Origin: Vicinamibacteria bacterium | GTDB taxonomy: Bacteria; Acidobacteriota; Vicinamibacteria; Fen-336 | Assembly: GCA_035570235.1 (NCBI GenBank) | Contig: DATMML010000123.1 | Location: 1-64,000 of the forward strand | DNA length: 64,000 bases | Reading direction: 5' to 3' | Part shown: in pieces, positions 41,631-50,717 of the stretch | How positions within the stretch are numbered: the first letter of the stretch is position 1 | Layout of the letters: every line of letters starts with the position of its first letter | The notes under the pieces: generated by a model | Told to the model about the DNA's origin: nothing | The model's input: the letters and a program-made list of their open reading frames with translations, nothing else | Databases searched by the model: none | Made by a program: the position numbers and the translations under genes

Positions 41631-42976
41631 TTCGCGGCCCCCTCCAGGGCGGGCCGCCCGGCGGGCGCCCGCTCCGGGGTGTCCTCGCGGACGCGCTGCA
41701 TGAGGAGGGCAGCCAGCCCCATGGAGCCGCCCCCCACCGTCACCGCGGCCAGGCGGTTGTTGGCGAGGAGGTGGAGCATGACCCAGCCGAAGCCGAACGA
41801 GGCCACGATCTCGGGAATGACGATGAAGAAGTTGAAGATGCCCATGTAGGTACCGGTGCGCGCGGGGGGTATGGAGCCGGCCAGGATGGCGTAGGGCATG
41901 GAGAGGGTGCTGGCCCAGGCGACGCCCACCCCGGCCATGCAGAGAAGGAGGGGGAGCTTGCTGTGGATCACGCCCACCGAGAGCAGACCCGCCGCCCCCG
42001 CCAGCAGGCACAGGGTGTGGGTGGCGCGGCGGCCCAAGACGCGCGCGATCGCGGGCAAGGCAAAGGAGAAGGCGAAGCAGACCACCGAGTAGGCGGCGAA
42101 GCACACCCCCGCCCACTCCACCCCCTCGTGGTAGAGGGGCGAGGCCTGGTCGGGGGCCCCAAAGATGTTGTGGGCCACCGCCACCGGGAAGTAGAGCCAC
42201 ATGCAGTACAAGCCGAACCAGGTGCAGACCTGCACCCAGCCCAGCCGTCTCATGGTCAAGGGCATCTGGGCGATCGCGGAGAGGATCTCCCGCGTGCCCG
42301 CGAGGAGGCCCGCCTTCTCCCTCTGCCCGCGCCGAAAGGCCTCGAGGTCCTCGGGCGGGTACTCCTTCGTGCTCCCGATGGTCCAGAGGACCGCTCCCAG
42401 GAAGGCGACCGCGCCCAGGTAGAACGAGAGCGTCACGTTCAGGGGGATGCCCGGCATTGGCCCGCCCGCGCCCCCGACGCCGAAGAGATGGGTCATGAGC
42501 CAGGGGAGGGCGGAGGCCACCGCAGCCCCCAGGCCGATGAAGAGGCTCTGCATGGCGAAGCCGCGGGTGCGCTGGTCCTCGGGCAGGAGGTCGGCCACGA
42601 AGGCGCGGAAGGGCTCCATGCTCACGTTGATGGAGGCGTCCAGGATCCAGAGCAGGCCGGCCGCCATCCACAAGGCCCCGGAGTTGGGCATGAGCAGGAG
42701 GGCGGCGGAGCTGAGCAAAGCCCCGGTCAGGAAGTAGGGGCGCCGCCGTCCCAGCCGACCCCAGGTTCGGTCGCTCATGCTGCCGATGACGGGCTGGACG
42801 AGCAGGCCGGTGAGGGGCGCGGCCAGCCAGAGCATGGGGATCTGGTCCGGGGAGGCGCCCAGGTACTCGTAGATGGCGCTCATGTTCGCCATTTGCAGGC
42901 CCCACCCGAACTGGATGCCCAGGAAGCCGAAGCTCATGTTCCAGATCTGCCAGAAGCTCAGTTGCGGCCTCTCCAT
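41627..42976 (-). CDS. MFS sugar transporter (SLC45/maltose-sucrose type)
   Basis: 449 aa with 12 predicted membrane helices. N-terminal half: [20 protein letters not shown], then [20 protein letters not shown], the MFS loop motif in the form typical of sucrose/maltose:cation symporters. A longer periplasmic loop ([15 protein letters not shown]) is present. Likely brings maltose or maltodextrin into the cell. Lies between malQ (53 nt upstream) and the GH13 gene (4-nt overlap), so it is in a maltodextrin operon. ATG 42976 has GGAGGAGC upstream. Confidence 0.92.
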   Translation of the reverse strand: MERPQLSFWQIWNMSFGFLGIQFGWGLQMANMSAIYEYLGASPDQIPMLWLAAPLTGLLVQPVIGSMSDRTWGRLGRRRPYFLTGALLSSAALLLMPNSGALWMAAGLLWILDASINVSMEPFRAFVADLLPEDQRTRGFAMQSLFIGLGAAVASALPWLMTHLFGVGGAGGPMPGIPLNVTLSFYLGAVAFLGAVLWTIGSTKEYPPEDLEAFRRGQREKAGLLAGTREILSAIAQMPLTMRRLGWVQVCTWFGLYCMWLYFPVAVAHNIFGAPDQASPLYHEGVEWAGVCFAAYSVVCFAFSFALPAIARVLGRRATHTLCLLAGAAGLLSVGVIHSKLPLLLCMAGVGVAWASTLSMPYAILAGSIPPARTGTYMGIFNFFIVIPEIVASFGFGWVMLHLLANNRLAAVTVGGGSMGLAALLMQRVREDTPERAPAGRPALEGAAK

Positions 42977-43029
42977 ACGAGCTCCTCCTGCGGAGGGGTG
43001 GGGGCGCCCTCCAAGGCGGGGGCCCCGAT

Positions 43030-44580
43030 TCAGGCGGGGTTATCGGCGGTCGGCCGGGGGGCCCGCCCGTAGATCTTGGTCATTTCCCGGAGACGCTCCC
43101 GGATGGGATCCGTGATCTGCCCGGGAGTGTACCGCCAACGCCAGTTGCCGGCGGGCCGCCCGGGAAGGTTCATGCGGGCCTCGCTGCCCAGACCGAGCAC
43201 GTCCTGGAGGGGGACGATCGCGGTGTCCGCCACCGACATGAGCAGGGTACGGATGAAGGTCCAGTGGATCTCCTTCCCATCCGTGCCCAAGTATTTCATG
43301 CAGAACGTGCGCTCGCGCTCGGCCTCCTCCGGCTTGCGCGTGCTGTCCCCCACCCCTGCCGTCCACCAGCCCACGATGGTGTCGTTGTCGTGGGTGCCGG
43401 TGTAGACCACGAGGTCCCGCGGATAGTTGTGGGGCTTGAAGGTGTCCGCGGAGTCGTCGCTGCCGAAAGCGAACTCCAGGATGGCCATCCCCGGCCACCC
43501 GAAGCGCTCGCGCAGGGCCTCCACCTCGGGGGTGATCACGCCCAGGTTCTCGGCCACCACCGGCAGCTTCCCGCACGTGGCCTCCAGGGCCTCGAAGAGT
43601 TTGGCCCCCGGCCCCTTCACCCAGCGTCCGTTGACGGCCGTGGTCTCCCGCCCCGGCACCTCCCAGTAGGCCTCGAAGCCGCGGAAGTGATCGAGGCGCA
43701 CGGAGTCCACCTGGGAGAGGGTGGAGCGGAAACGCTCGATCCACCAGGCGTACCCGCTCCTGGCCAGCACGTCCCAGCGATAGAGCGGGTTCCCCCAGAG
43801 CTGGCCGGTCGCGCTGAAGTAGTCGGGGGGCACCCCCGCCACGTAGGCAGGCGTGCCGTCCGCGGTCAGGTAGAACAGCTCCGGGTGGGCCCAGACGTCG
43901 GCGCTGTCGTGGGCCACGAAGATGGGGATGTCGCCCAGGATGCGGATCCCCCGCTCGTGGACGTACCCGCGCAGGTCCGCCCATTGGCCGAAGAAGAAGA
44001 ACTGAGCGAGCTCCTGCGCCCGCACCTCCCGGGCGTGCTCGCGGGCGGCCTTGGCCAGGGCTTCCGGCTCACGCGTGGCGAGGTGACGGTCCCAGGCCGG
44101 CCAGCGCGCACCGCCCTGGGACTCCTTCAAGGCCATGAAGAGCGCGAAATCCGGCAGCCAGGCGGCCTCCTTCCGGCAAAAGGCGTCGAACGCCTCGCGC
44201 TGGGCGGCGGAGGCCTTCTTCTCGAAGGTCTCGCCGGCGTTGCGCAAGAGCGGCCGCTTGAAATCGATGACGGCCCCGAAGTCCACCTCGTGCTCCGCGA
44301 AAGACGGCGCCCTCTTGAGGTCCGCGGCCTGTAGCAGCCCTTCCTCCACGAGGCGCTCCAAACTGACGAGAAGGGGGTTGCCGGCGAAGGCGGAGAAGCA
44401 CTGATAGGGGGAGTCGCCGTAGCCGGTCGGGCCCAAGGGCAGGACCTGCCACAGGGATTGGCCGGTGTCGGCCAGGAAGTCTACGAAGCCGCGGGCCTCG
44501 GGGCCCAGCTCGCCGATGCCATGGGGGCCGGGAAGCGAGGTCGGATGCAGAAGGATCCCGCTCACCCGGGATCGGGGCAC
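43030..44580 (-). CDS. malQ: 4-alpha-glucanotransferase (amylomaltase)
   Basis: 516 aa, GH77. Transfers alpha-1,4-glucan segments between maltodextrins in the cytoplasm, releasing glucose. Signatures: SGILLHPTSLPGPHGIGELG, LPLGPTGYGDSPYQ, SVRLDHFRGFEAYWEVP with nucleophile Asp, VVAENLGVI with acid/base Glu, YTGTHDNDTIVGWW with the third Asp. Length is normal for bacterial GH77. Start GTG 44580 begins 1 nt after the stop of the lipoprotein gene. Same-strand MFS transporter and GH13 follow. Confidence 0.96.
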   Translation of the reverse strand: MPRSRVSGILLHPTSLPGPHGIGELGPEARGFVDFLADTGQSLWQVLPLGPTGYGDSPYQCFSAFAGNPLLVSLERLVEEGLLQAADLKRAPSFAEHEVDFGAVIDFKRPLLRNAGETFEKKASAAQREAFDAFCRKEAAWLPDFALFMALKESQGGARWPAWDRHLATREPEALAKAAREHAREVRAQELAQFFFFGQWADLRGYVHERGIRILGDIPIFVAHDSADVWAHPELFYLTADGTPAYVAGVPPDYFSATGQLWGNPLYRWDVLARSGYAWWIERFRSTLSQVDSVRLDHFRGFEAYWEVPGRETTAVNGRWVKGPGAKLFEALEATCGKLPVVAENLGVITPEVEALRERFGWPGMAILEFAFGSDDSADTFKPHNYPRDLVVYTGTHDNDTIVGWWTAGVGDSTRKPEEAERERTFCMKYLGTDGKEIHWTFIRTLLMSVADTAIVPLQDVLGLGSEARMNLPGRPAGNWRWRYTPGQITDPIRERLREMTKIYGRAPRPTADNPA

Positions 44581-44581
44581 C

Positions 44582-45088
44582 TCAGATCACCTGGACGAGC
44601 TGCGACTGGGTCAGGACGTTGCCATGGTCGTCCTTGAACTGGATGAAGACGGTAAGGTTGGCGGCTTTGGTGAGGTTGTTGGAGGCGACCGTGTAGTTGA
44701 GGATCTGGGTCACCTTCAGGGTGCCCTTGGGGTCGATGCGGTTGGTACCAGAGAAGACGATGAGGTCCTTGTCGTCGTAAGTGTTGAGGGCCACCGTCTG
44801 GCCGGTGACGGGATCGAAGAGGGTGGACCTCACGAGCTGCATCAGACCGCCCACCCCCGACGTCTCCTGGATGATGACCGTGAACTGGACGGAGAAGGAG
44901 AAGCCCGGGCTCGCGGAGGGCGTGGCGATGATGGGGTTGGGGTCTATGCTGAGGGCGATGACGGCCAGGTCCACGCCCGGAGTGGGGGCGGTGGGGGTGG
45001 TGTTCGAGCAGGCCGCGGACAGGACGGCCAGGATTAGGGTCAGGACGGCGAGGGCACGGGGGAACGGGAACATCGGGGAGGGCCTCAT
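44582..45088 (-). CDS. Lipoprotein of unknown function
   Basis: 168 aa. Signal peptide with lipobox LSAAC (Cys27), followed by a Thr/Pro linker (SNTTPTAPTPGVDL). The mature region, about 130 residues, alternates hydrophobic and polar residues like an Ig-type beta-sandwich (FSFSVQFTVIIQETSG ... TVFIQFKDDHGNVL). No catalytic motif. Its ATG at 45088 shares one base with the TAA of the CDGSH gene (TAATG); a second in-frame ATG at 45073 is possible. Just upstream of malQ. Function not recognised. Confidence 0.8.
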   Translation of the reverse strand: MRPSPMFPFPRALAVLTLILAVLSAACSNTTPTAPTPGVDLAVIALSIDPNPIIATPSASPGFSFSVQFTVIIQETSGVGGLMQLVRSTLFDPVTGQTVALNTYDDKDLIVFSGTNRIDPKGTLKVTQILNYTVASNNLTKAANLTVFIQFKDDHGNVLTQSQLVQVI

Positions 45089-45321
45089 TACGCCTTGGGG
45101 ACCGGGGGCGGGAGCTCGACGGCGGGACAGACGGAGCTGAAACCCACCCGATTGTGGCTGCCGTCGCAGAACGGCTTGTTGCTGGACTGACCGCAGCGGC
45201 AGAGCGAGACCACGGTGCGGCCGCTCAGGCCGAAGGGCTTGCCGTCCTGGTCGCAGATCGTGATGTTCCCCTCCAGGCGGAGGGGCCCGTTGTTCCTGAC
45301 GATGACCGTGAAGTCTGACAT
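45088..45321 (-). CDS. CDGSH iron-sulfur domain protein
   Basis: 77 aa from ATG 45321. A single zinc-finger-like CDGSH domain: CRCGQSSNKPFCDGSH gives the three Cys and one His (C-x-C-x9-C-D-G-S-H) that hold a redox-active [2Fe-2S] cluster. The N-terminal strands (VIVRNNGPLRLEGNITI) resemble bacterial CDGSH proteins. Probably cytoplasmic electron transfer or redox sensing; the partner is unknown. Stop TAA is fused to the next ATG. Longer in-frame starts upstream give Arg-rich sequence and were rejected. Confidence 0.93.
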   Translation of the reverse strand: MSDFTVIVRNNGPLRLEGNITICDQDGKPFGLSGRTVVSLCRCGQSSNKPFCDGSHNRVGFSSVCPAVELPPPVPKA

Positions 45322-45425
45322 GGATGCTCCTTGATTCGACCGACGAGGTTCCATTCTACAGGGTCGCCGCGCGCGCTGCACGGAGGCCTCGCGGACGCGC
45401 CCGGGAAGACAGGCGCCGGACGACC

Positions 45426-46850
45426 TCACGGGCGGCAGCTGGCGGCGCGGCAGGCGAGGAGCTCCTGGAGCCGGCGTGAGAACGGCTCCAGGACCGAAGG
45501 ATCGACGTGGCGCTGGAGGTTGTGCAGCTGATAGGGATCCGTGCGCATGTCATAGAACTCGACCTCGTACGACTCCAGGTAGTTGTAGAGGTAGTCCTCC
45601 GAGCGCACGCCCGCCGATACGTCGGCGTCGTAGTACTCGACGAGAAAGTCCTTGCGCCAAGTCTCGGGGCCGGGGGGGGTTCCCCTCAACAGGGGGGCGA
45701 AGGAGCGTCCGTCCACGGTGTCGGGGACCCTTGCCCCCGCGAGCTCCGCGAACGTGGGGGCGAGGTCGATGTTGAGCACGGGGTGGGGACGCGACTGACC
45801 GGCGGGGACCCCCGGCCCGCGGACGACGAGGGGCACCTTTATGGCCTCCTCGTAATTGACGTTCTTTCGCCCCGCCAGGCGATGCTCACCCATCTCCAGC
45901 CCGTTGTCGGAGGTGAAGAAGATGTAGGTGTTCTCCAGCCGGCCGCTCGCGATCAGGGCCTGCAGAACCTGATCCACCATTTCCTCGACCGCCAGCATGC
46001 TGCGCAGCCGCGAGACCTGGAGCTCGTCGAGGAGTTGGATTTCGTGGGCGTTCATGTGCGCAACGTTCTGGACGAAAGAGGGCTTCTCCCGGACGTCGTC
46101 CTCGTTGAAGGAGGGAACGCGGAAGGCGCCCCCTCCCTTGAACTCGTGGGAGTGCCGGTCGGCATAGACGGCCGGCTTGTGGGGGGCCTGGGGGGCCAGA
46201 TAGAGGAAGAAGGGGGTCGTCGCGTCGGCGGCGGCCCTCCGGATGAAGGCCACGGCCTGGCCCGCGAAGACGTCGGTGCTGTAGTCCTGCGGGGCCTGGC
46301 CGTAAGTGACCACGGTGCCGTTCTCGTTCAGGGAGTAGTTGTAGTAGCGGAGGTCCAAGTCCGCGGTCAGGTCCCCCCGCCACTCGTCCCACCCGGGGGG
46401 CACGTAGGTCTCTGACGCTCCCGTCGCGTAGTCGTTCAGGTACTTGCCTATGAGGGCGGTCCGGTAACCGGCGGCCTTCAGCCAAGTGGCCACCGTGGAG
46501 GCCTCGAGCCCGCGGCTGTGAAAGCCGGGGAAGCCCCCATCCGGGCCGAGGTTGTAGAGCACCCGGTGGTTGTGGGTGTACTGGCCGGTCAGGATAGAGG
46601 CGCGGGAGGGCGCGCAGAGCGAATGCGTGACGTAGTAGCGCGGGAAGGACAGGCCGGCCTGGGTCATGAGCGCGGGCAGGCGGGGCAAGATATCCATCGA
46701 CCGCGAGTCGAGGTCATCGGTCAGGATGAAGACGATGTTGGGTTTGGGCGGAGGCGGCGAGGGCGCGGGTGCCGAGACGGGGGAGGCGCCCCCCCCGCAA
46801 GCCACGGCCGCAACGGCGGGCGCCAGCACCCGCCATGCCTTGCCCGTCAT
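45426..46850 (-). CDS. Exported sulfatase (formylglycine-dependent, lipoprotein)
   Basis: 474 aa from ATG 46850. Short signal with lipobox AVAC (Cys18), then a Pro-rich linker (SAPAPSPPPPKP). Sulfatase domain: metal site DD at 45-46 in FILTDDLDSR; formylglycine motif LCAPSRASILTGQ with C79 (the C-x-P-S-R core; aerobic FGE or anaerobic maturase needed); FFTSDNGLEMGEH with the later Asp/Asn pair; KVPLVVRGPGV. Hydrolyses sulfate esters of sugars or other compounds; the substrate is not clear. Maturation enzyme is not in the window. Divergent from the GH31 gene. Confidence 0.92.
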   Translation of the reverse strand: MTGKAWRVLAPAVAAVACGGGASPVSAPAPSPPPPKPNIVFILTDDLDSRSMDILPRLPALMTQAGLSFPRYYVTHSLCAPSRASILTGQYTHNHRVLYNLGPDGGFPGFHSRGLEASTVATWLKAAGYRTALIGKYLNDYATGASETYVPPGWDEWRGDLTADLDLRYYNYSLNENGTVVTYGQAPQDYSTDVFAGQAVAFIRRAAADATTPFFLYLAPQAPHKPAVYADRHSHEFKGGGAFRVPSFNEDDVREKPSFVQNVAHMNAHEIQLLDELQVSRLRSMLAVEEMVDQVLQALIASGRLENTYIFFTSDNGLEMGEHRLAGRKNVNYEEAIKVPLVVRGPGVPAGQSRPHPVLNIDLAPTFAELAGARVPDTVDGRSFAPLLRGTPPGPETWRKDFLVEYYDADVSAGVRSEDYLYNYLESYEVEFYDMRTDPYQLHNLQRHVDPSVLEPFSRRLQELLACRAASCRP

Positions 46851-46993
46851 CCCTCGCGCTCCCCCCGGGCGCGCTCGCGGTCTGCGCTTCCCCGGGCCAC
46901 CTTGAAACGCGCCGAGGCTAGCACACTTCTCCGCCTCCACCCCGGGACGATCTGGACTAGAATTCCCCGCCGTCCGCCCCTCCGGAGGTCCAA

Positions 46994-49504
46994 ATGCCGA
47001 GAACGAGCCGCTTGCGGGCCGCCTCTACGTTCCTCCTTGCCGTTGCCGTTGCCCTTGCGCTCGCCCCCGCCGCCCCCGCGCGGGCCGGCTGGGCCTCGTT
47101 GGGCCGGATGCCGGGCCCCGAGCGGCAGAGCAACACCCTCATCTTCCGGAACGCCCAGGGGGTTCTGGCGGTCTCCGTCCTCGCCCGCGATATCGTCCGC
47201 GTGCGCTTCTCCCCCACCCCCGCCTTCGGTCGTGACCACTCCTACGCGGTGGGGGATCGCGATTTCGGCGACCCGGGTGCCTCCTTCCAGGTCGCGGCCG
47301 ATCGCTCGACCATCACCACCGCTACCCTGCGCGTGACCGTGCTCCACGATCCCCTCCGGATCGCCTTCGCGACCGCGGCCGGGGAGTCCCTGGACGAGGA
47401 CGATGCGGAGCGGGGGATGGCCTTCACCGGGCGCGAGGTCAGGGCCTTCAAGCGGCTCCGGGACGACGAGCACGTGTACGGCCTGGGTGAGAAGACGGGC
47501 CGGCTCGATAAGCGGGGGGCCAAGCTCGGCGGCTACAGCTACGTGATGTGGAACAGCGACACCCCCGGCTACGATTCCAGCATCGATCCCATCTACGTCT
47601 CGGTGCCGTTCTTCATGGTCCTGCGGGAGGGCCGGGCCCACGGCATCTTCCTCGACAACACCTTCCGGAGCAGCTTCGACGTGGGGAAGGCCTCGACCAG
47701 CCGCCTCTCTTTCGGGGCCGAGGGAGGGGAGCTGAACTACTACTTCATCTACGGCCCCGCCCCCCGGCAGGTGGTGGAGCGCTACACCGCTCTCACCGGC
47801 CGCCTGCCCCTGCCCCCCCGCTGGGCCCTCGGCTACCACCAGTGCCGCTACAGCTACTACCCGGAGTCGAAGGTTCGATCCATAGCCAGCAACTTCCGGG
47901 AGCGCAAGATCCCCGCGGACGCGATCTGGCTCGACATCCACTACCTCGACTCCTACAAGCCGTTCACTTGGGACAAGGCCCGCTTCCCCGACCCCGCGAA
48001 AATGATTGCGGACCTCCGCGCCCAGGGGCTCCGTACGGTGACCATCCTCGACGCCCATCCCAAGAAGGAGGCGGGCTACGAGCCCTGGGAGACCGGCCTC
48101 GCCGGTGACTACTTCATCAAGAACCCGGACGGCTCGGTCTATCTGGGGCCCGTCTGGCCAGCCCAGGCGGAGAAGAATCCAGGCCCCAACGCCTTCCCCG
48201 ATTTCAGCAAGCCGGGAGCCCGCGATTGGTGGGGGGGGCTTCACAAGACGCTCCTTGACGTGGGGGTGGCGGGGATCTGGAACGACATGAACGAGCCCGC
48301 GGTCTTCGTTCCCCCCACCTGGACGATGGCCCTTGAAGTCCGGCACGACAACGAGGGCCAGCCCACCGACCACCGCGAGATCCACAACGTCTACGGGCAG
48401 CTGATGACGCGCTCGACCTTCGAGGGGCTCTCCCGCCTGCGGCCGAACGAACGGCCCTTCGTTCTGACCCGAGCTACCTACGCGGGCGGACAGCGCTACG
48501 CCGCCCAGTGGCCGGGCGACAACACCAGCACGTGGTCGGACCTCGCCCAGTCGATCCCCATGCTCCTGGGCATGGGCCTCTCCGGCCTGTCTTTTGTGGG
48601 CAGCGACATCGGCGGCTTCCAGAGGGGCCCTTCCCCCGAGCTCTACACCCGCTGGCTGCAGACCGGCGTCTTCTACCCCTTCATGCGGACCCACGCCGAG
48701 CTGGGCACCCCGGACCGGGAGCCCTGGTCCTTCGGCGCCTCCTACGAGGCCATCAACCGGCGAGCCATCGAGCTCCGCTACGAGCTGCTGCCCTACCTCT
48801 ACAACGTGATGGAAGAGGCGAGCCGGACGGGGGTGCCCGCCCTGCGCCCGCTCTTCCTCGAGTACCCCGAAGACGACCGCACCTACCAAGTGGACGACGA
48901 GTTCCTCCTCGGCCGCGACATCTTGGCCGCACCCGTCATCCGCGAGGGCGTGACCGAGCGGGAGCTGTTCCTGCCCAAGGGAGACTGGTTCGATTTCTGG
49001 ACCGGTCGCCACGCGGCCGGGGGGGCCACGATCAAGATGCCCGTGAGCCTGGGCACGATCCCGATCTTCGTGCGCGGGGGCTCGTTCCTCTTCCGGCAAC
49101 CCGTCGTCCAGCATACCGGGCAGATGCCGGGCCAGCCCCTCGTGGTGGGGGTCTACCCTGCGGCGCAGTCGGAGGGGTCGCTCTACGAGGACGACGGCCT
49201 GAGCCTCCAGTACCGCCAGGGCGCCTTCGTCCGCCGGCGCTTCCTCCAGACCCGCGCCGAGGGACGCGTGGTCCTCGAGGTCGGGGCCCCGGAGGGTGCC
49301 TACCGCCCGGCCCCCCGCGACCTCCTGCTCTCCGTCATCTCGGATCAGGAGCCGAAGCGGGTGCTCCTGGGAACCGAGCCCCTCCTCCGGCTGAGCCCGG
49401 CCGAGCTGGCGGCGGCACCCCGCGGCTTCGCGGTTGCGGAGGGGGCCGTCACCGTCAAGATGCCCGACCGGTTCGAAGCGACGAGGGTGACCCTCGAGCG
49501 CTGA
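46994..49504 (+). CDS. Secreted GH31 alpha-glucosidase
   Basis: 836 aa. Signal peptide residues 1-31 (FLLAVAVALALAPAAPARA). GH31: N-terminal beta-sandwich ending YGLGEKTGRLDKRG; TIM barrel with WALGYHQCRYSYY, AIWLDIHYLDSYKPFTWD, nucleophile D431 in WNDMNEP, acid/base D509 in WPGDNTSTW, GSDIGGFQ, FYPFMRTH. C-terminal sandwich follows. Releases glucose from alpha-linked oligosaccharides outside the cytoplasm, complementing the nearby GH13 and malQ. Start ATG 46994 has GGAGG 5 nt upstream; a TAGAAT -10-like box at 46958-46963 may serve it. Confidence 0.95.
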   Translation: MPRTSRLRAASTFLLAVAVALALAPAAPARAGWASLGRMPGPERQSNTLIFRNAQGVLAVSVLARDIVRVRFSPTPAFGRDHSYAVGDRDFGDPGASFQVAADRSTITTATLRVTVLHDPLRIAFATAAGESLDEDDAERGMAFTGREVRAFKRLRDDEHVYGLGEKTGRLDKRGAKLGGYSYVMWNSDTPGYDSSIDPIYVSVPFFMVLREGRAHGIFLDNTFRSSFDVGKASTSRLSFGAEGGELNYYFIYGPAPRQVVERYTALTGRLPLPPRWALGYHQCRYSYYPESKVRSIASNFRERKIPADAIWLDIHYLDSYKPFTWDKARFPDPAKMIADLRAQGLRTVTILDAHPKKEAGYEPWETGLAGDYFIKNPDGSVYLGPVWPAQAEKNPGPNAFPDFSKPGARDWWGGLHKTLLDVGVAGIWNDMNEPAVFVPPTWTMALEVRHDNEGQPTDHREIHNVYGQLMTRSTFEGLSRLRPNERPFVLTRATYAGGQRYAAQWPGDNTSTWSDLAQSIPMLLGMGLSGLSFVGSDIGGFQRGPSPELYTRWLQTGVFYPFMRTHAELGTPDREPWSFGASYEAINRRAIELRYELLPYLYNVMEEASRTGVPALRPLFLEYPEDDRTYQVDDEFLLGRDILAAPVIREGVTERELFLPKGDWFDFWTGRHAAGGATIKMPVSLGTIPIFVRGGSFLFRQPVVQHTGQMPGQPLVVGVYPAAQSEGSLYEDDGLSLQYRQGAFVRRRFLQTRAEGRVVLEVGAPEGAYRPAPRDLLLSVISDQEPKRVLLGTEPLLRLSPAELAAAPRGFAVAEGAVTVKMPDRFEATRVTLER

Positions 49505-49524
49505 GGACGCGCTAGACTCTGATC

Positions 49525-50715
49525 ATGGGTCGACCGGCGGCTCGCGGACCGCGCGCCCTACCCTCCCGCCCCCTTCCCGCGGCGCCCCGGGTGGGCGGGG
49601 CCCTGATCCGCCTGGCCCAAGAGCGGGCCCTCCAGACGCTGGTGCGGGGGGCCCTGCCCAGCCCGCTGCTCCGACGACTCTTCAAGGACGCCATGCCCCG
49701 GCGGGTGGCGGCCAACCTGCCGGACGAGGTGTGGGCGGCCCTGGCCGCGGGAAGGGGGGTGGACGACCCCCCCTTCGGGATGGCCCTCGCCCAGGCCCTG
49801 CACGATCGCTTGGCCTGGGACCGGGAGCCCGCGGACCCTGAGGAGTGGGAGCGTCTGGGAAAGGAGAAGCCGCTGGAGGCGCTCTGGATGGCCGCGCTCT
49901 CCGAGACCCGGACCGTTCGCAAGACGTTCCCCCGCTTCGCCTCCGAGTGTGTGCGTGCCCACCGGGCTTCTCCAGGATGCATCCCCCCCTCCTGGGATTT
50001 CGTGGAGGGAATCCTGGAGATTCAGTCCAGCGCCCTGGCCCATCTGCGGGAGGCGGAGCGGAAGCTCGAAGATGCGGAGCGCCGCTTCGAGGCGGAGCGT
50101 CAGCGCTCCGACGATGTGCGGGAGGAGCTGAAGCGCCTGCGGCGGGAGACCAGCGACCTCCGAGCGGACAAGGCCCAGGCGGAGCGGAAGGCCGCGGCCC
50201 TCGAGGAACAGGCCCAGGCCGAGCCGCCCGCGGACGCCGAGCGACTCGAGGGCCTGGAGCGGCGATTGCGCAAGGCGGAAAAGGAGAACGAACACCTGCG
50301 CCGCGAGCTGGAGCGGGCCCAGCCCGCCGCCCCCCCCGTGAGCGTGATGTTCGAAGACGCGCCTCCACCCGCTATCGCGCAGGACCCGGGCGCGCCCCGA
50401 TCGCCCCTTATCGGGGACCCCAACCCCCACCGCCGCGTCCTCCGGCAGATCTTGAGGAAGCTCTTCAAGAAGGGAAAGATCGGGGCTTCGCATACCCACG
50501 AGGACAACGTCTATCGGGGCCTGCCCGACCACGACAAGGGGATTGCCAAGCAGGCCATGGACCTCCTCTACCGGGAGGGCCTGCTCATGCCCAAGCCCAC
50601 CGCCACCGACCCCCACGTCTCCCTGGCCCCGGATAAGACCACCGAGACCCGCGCCATCATCGCGGGCGAGATCGAGAACGCGCGCCTGCAGCGCTGGATC
50701 GAGGAGGCACCCTGA
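49525..50715 (+). CDS. Coiled-coil protein with C-terminal winged-helix-like region, function unknown
   Basis: 396 aa. Residues about 25-150 are helical (LPSPLLRRLFKDAMPRRVAA). Residues 160-265 are a long charged coiled coil (AHLREAERKLEDAERRFEAE and on). After a Pro-rich linker, residues 305-390 (ILRKLFKKGKIGASHTHEDN, KQAMDLLYREGLLMPKP) look like a winged helix. No signal or membrane segment, so cytoplasmic. A TAGACT box ends 6 nt before the ATG at 49525, with no ribosome-binding site, so the message may be leaderless. It precedes ygfZ by 2 nt. I do not recognise the family. Confidence 0.75.
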   Translation: MGRPAARGPRALPSRPLPAAPRVGGALIRLAQERALQTLVRGALPSPLLRRLFKDAMPRRVAANLPDEVWAALAAGRGVDDPPFGMALAQALHDRLAWDREPADPEEWERLGKEKPLEALWMAALSETRTVRKTFPRFASECVRAHRASPGCIPPSWDFVEGILEIQSSALAHLREAERKLEDAERRFEAERQRSDDVREELKRLRRETSDLRADKAQAERKAAALEEQAQAEPPADAERLEGLERRLRKAEKENEHLRRELERAQPAAPPVSVMFEDAPPPAIAQDPGAPRSPLIGDPNPHRRVLRQILRKLFKKGKIGASHTHEDNVYRGLPDHDKGIAKQAMDLLYREGLLMPKPTATDPHVSLAPDKTTETRAIIAGEIENARLQRWIEEAP

Positions 50716-50717
50716 GA

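Noticed and set aside
39729-42905. 1058-aa open frame containing the GH13 gene
   Set aside because: The first 425 codons are a shadow of the MFS transporter gene; the signal peptide begins at GTG 41630.
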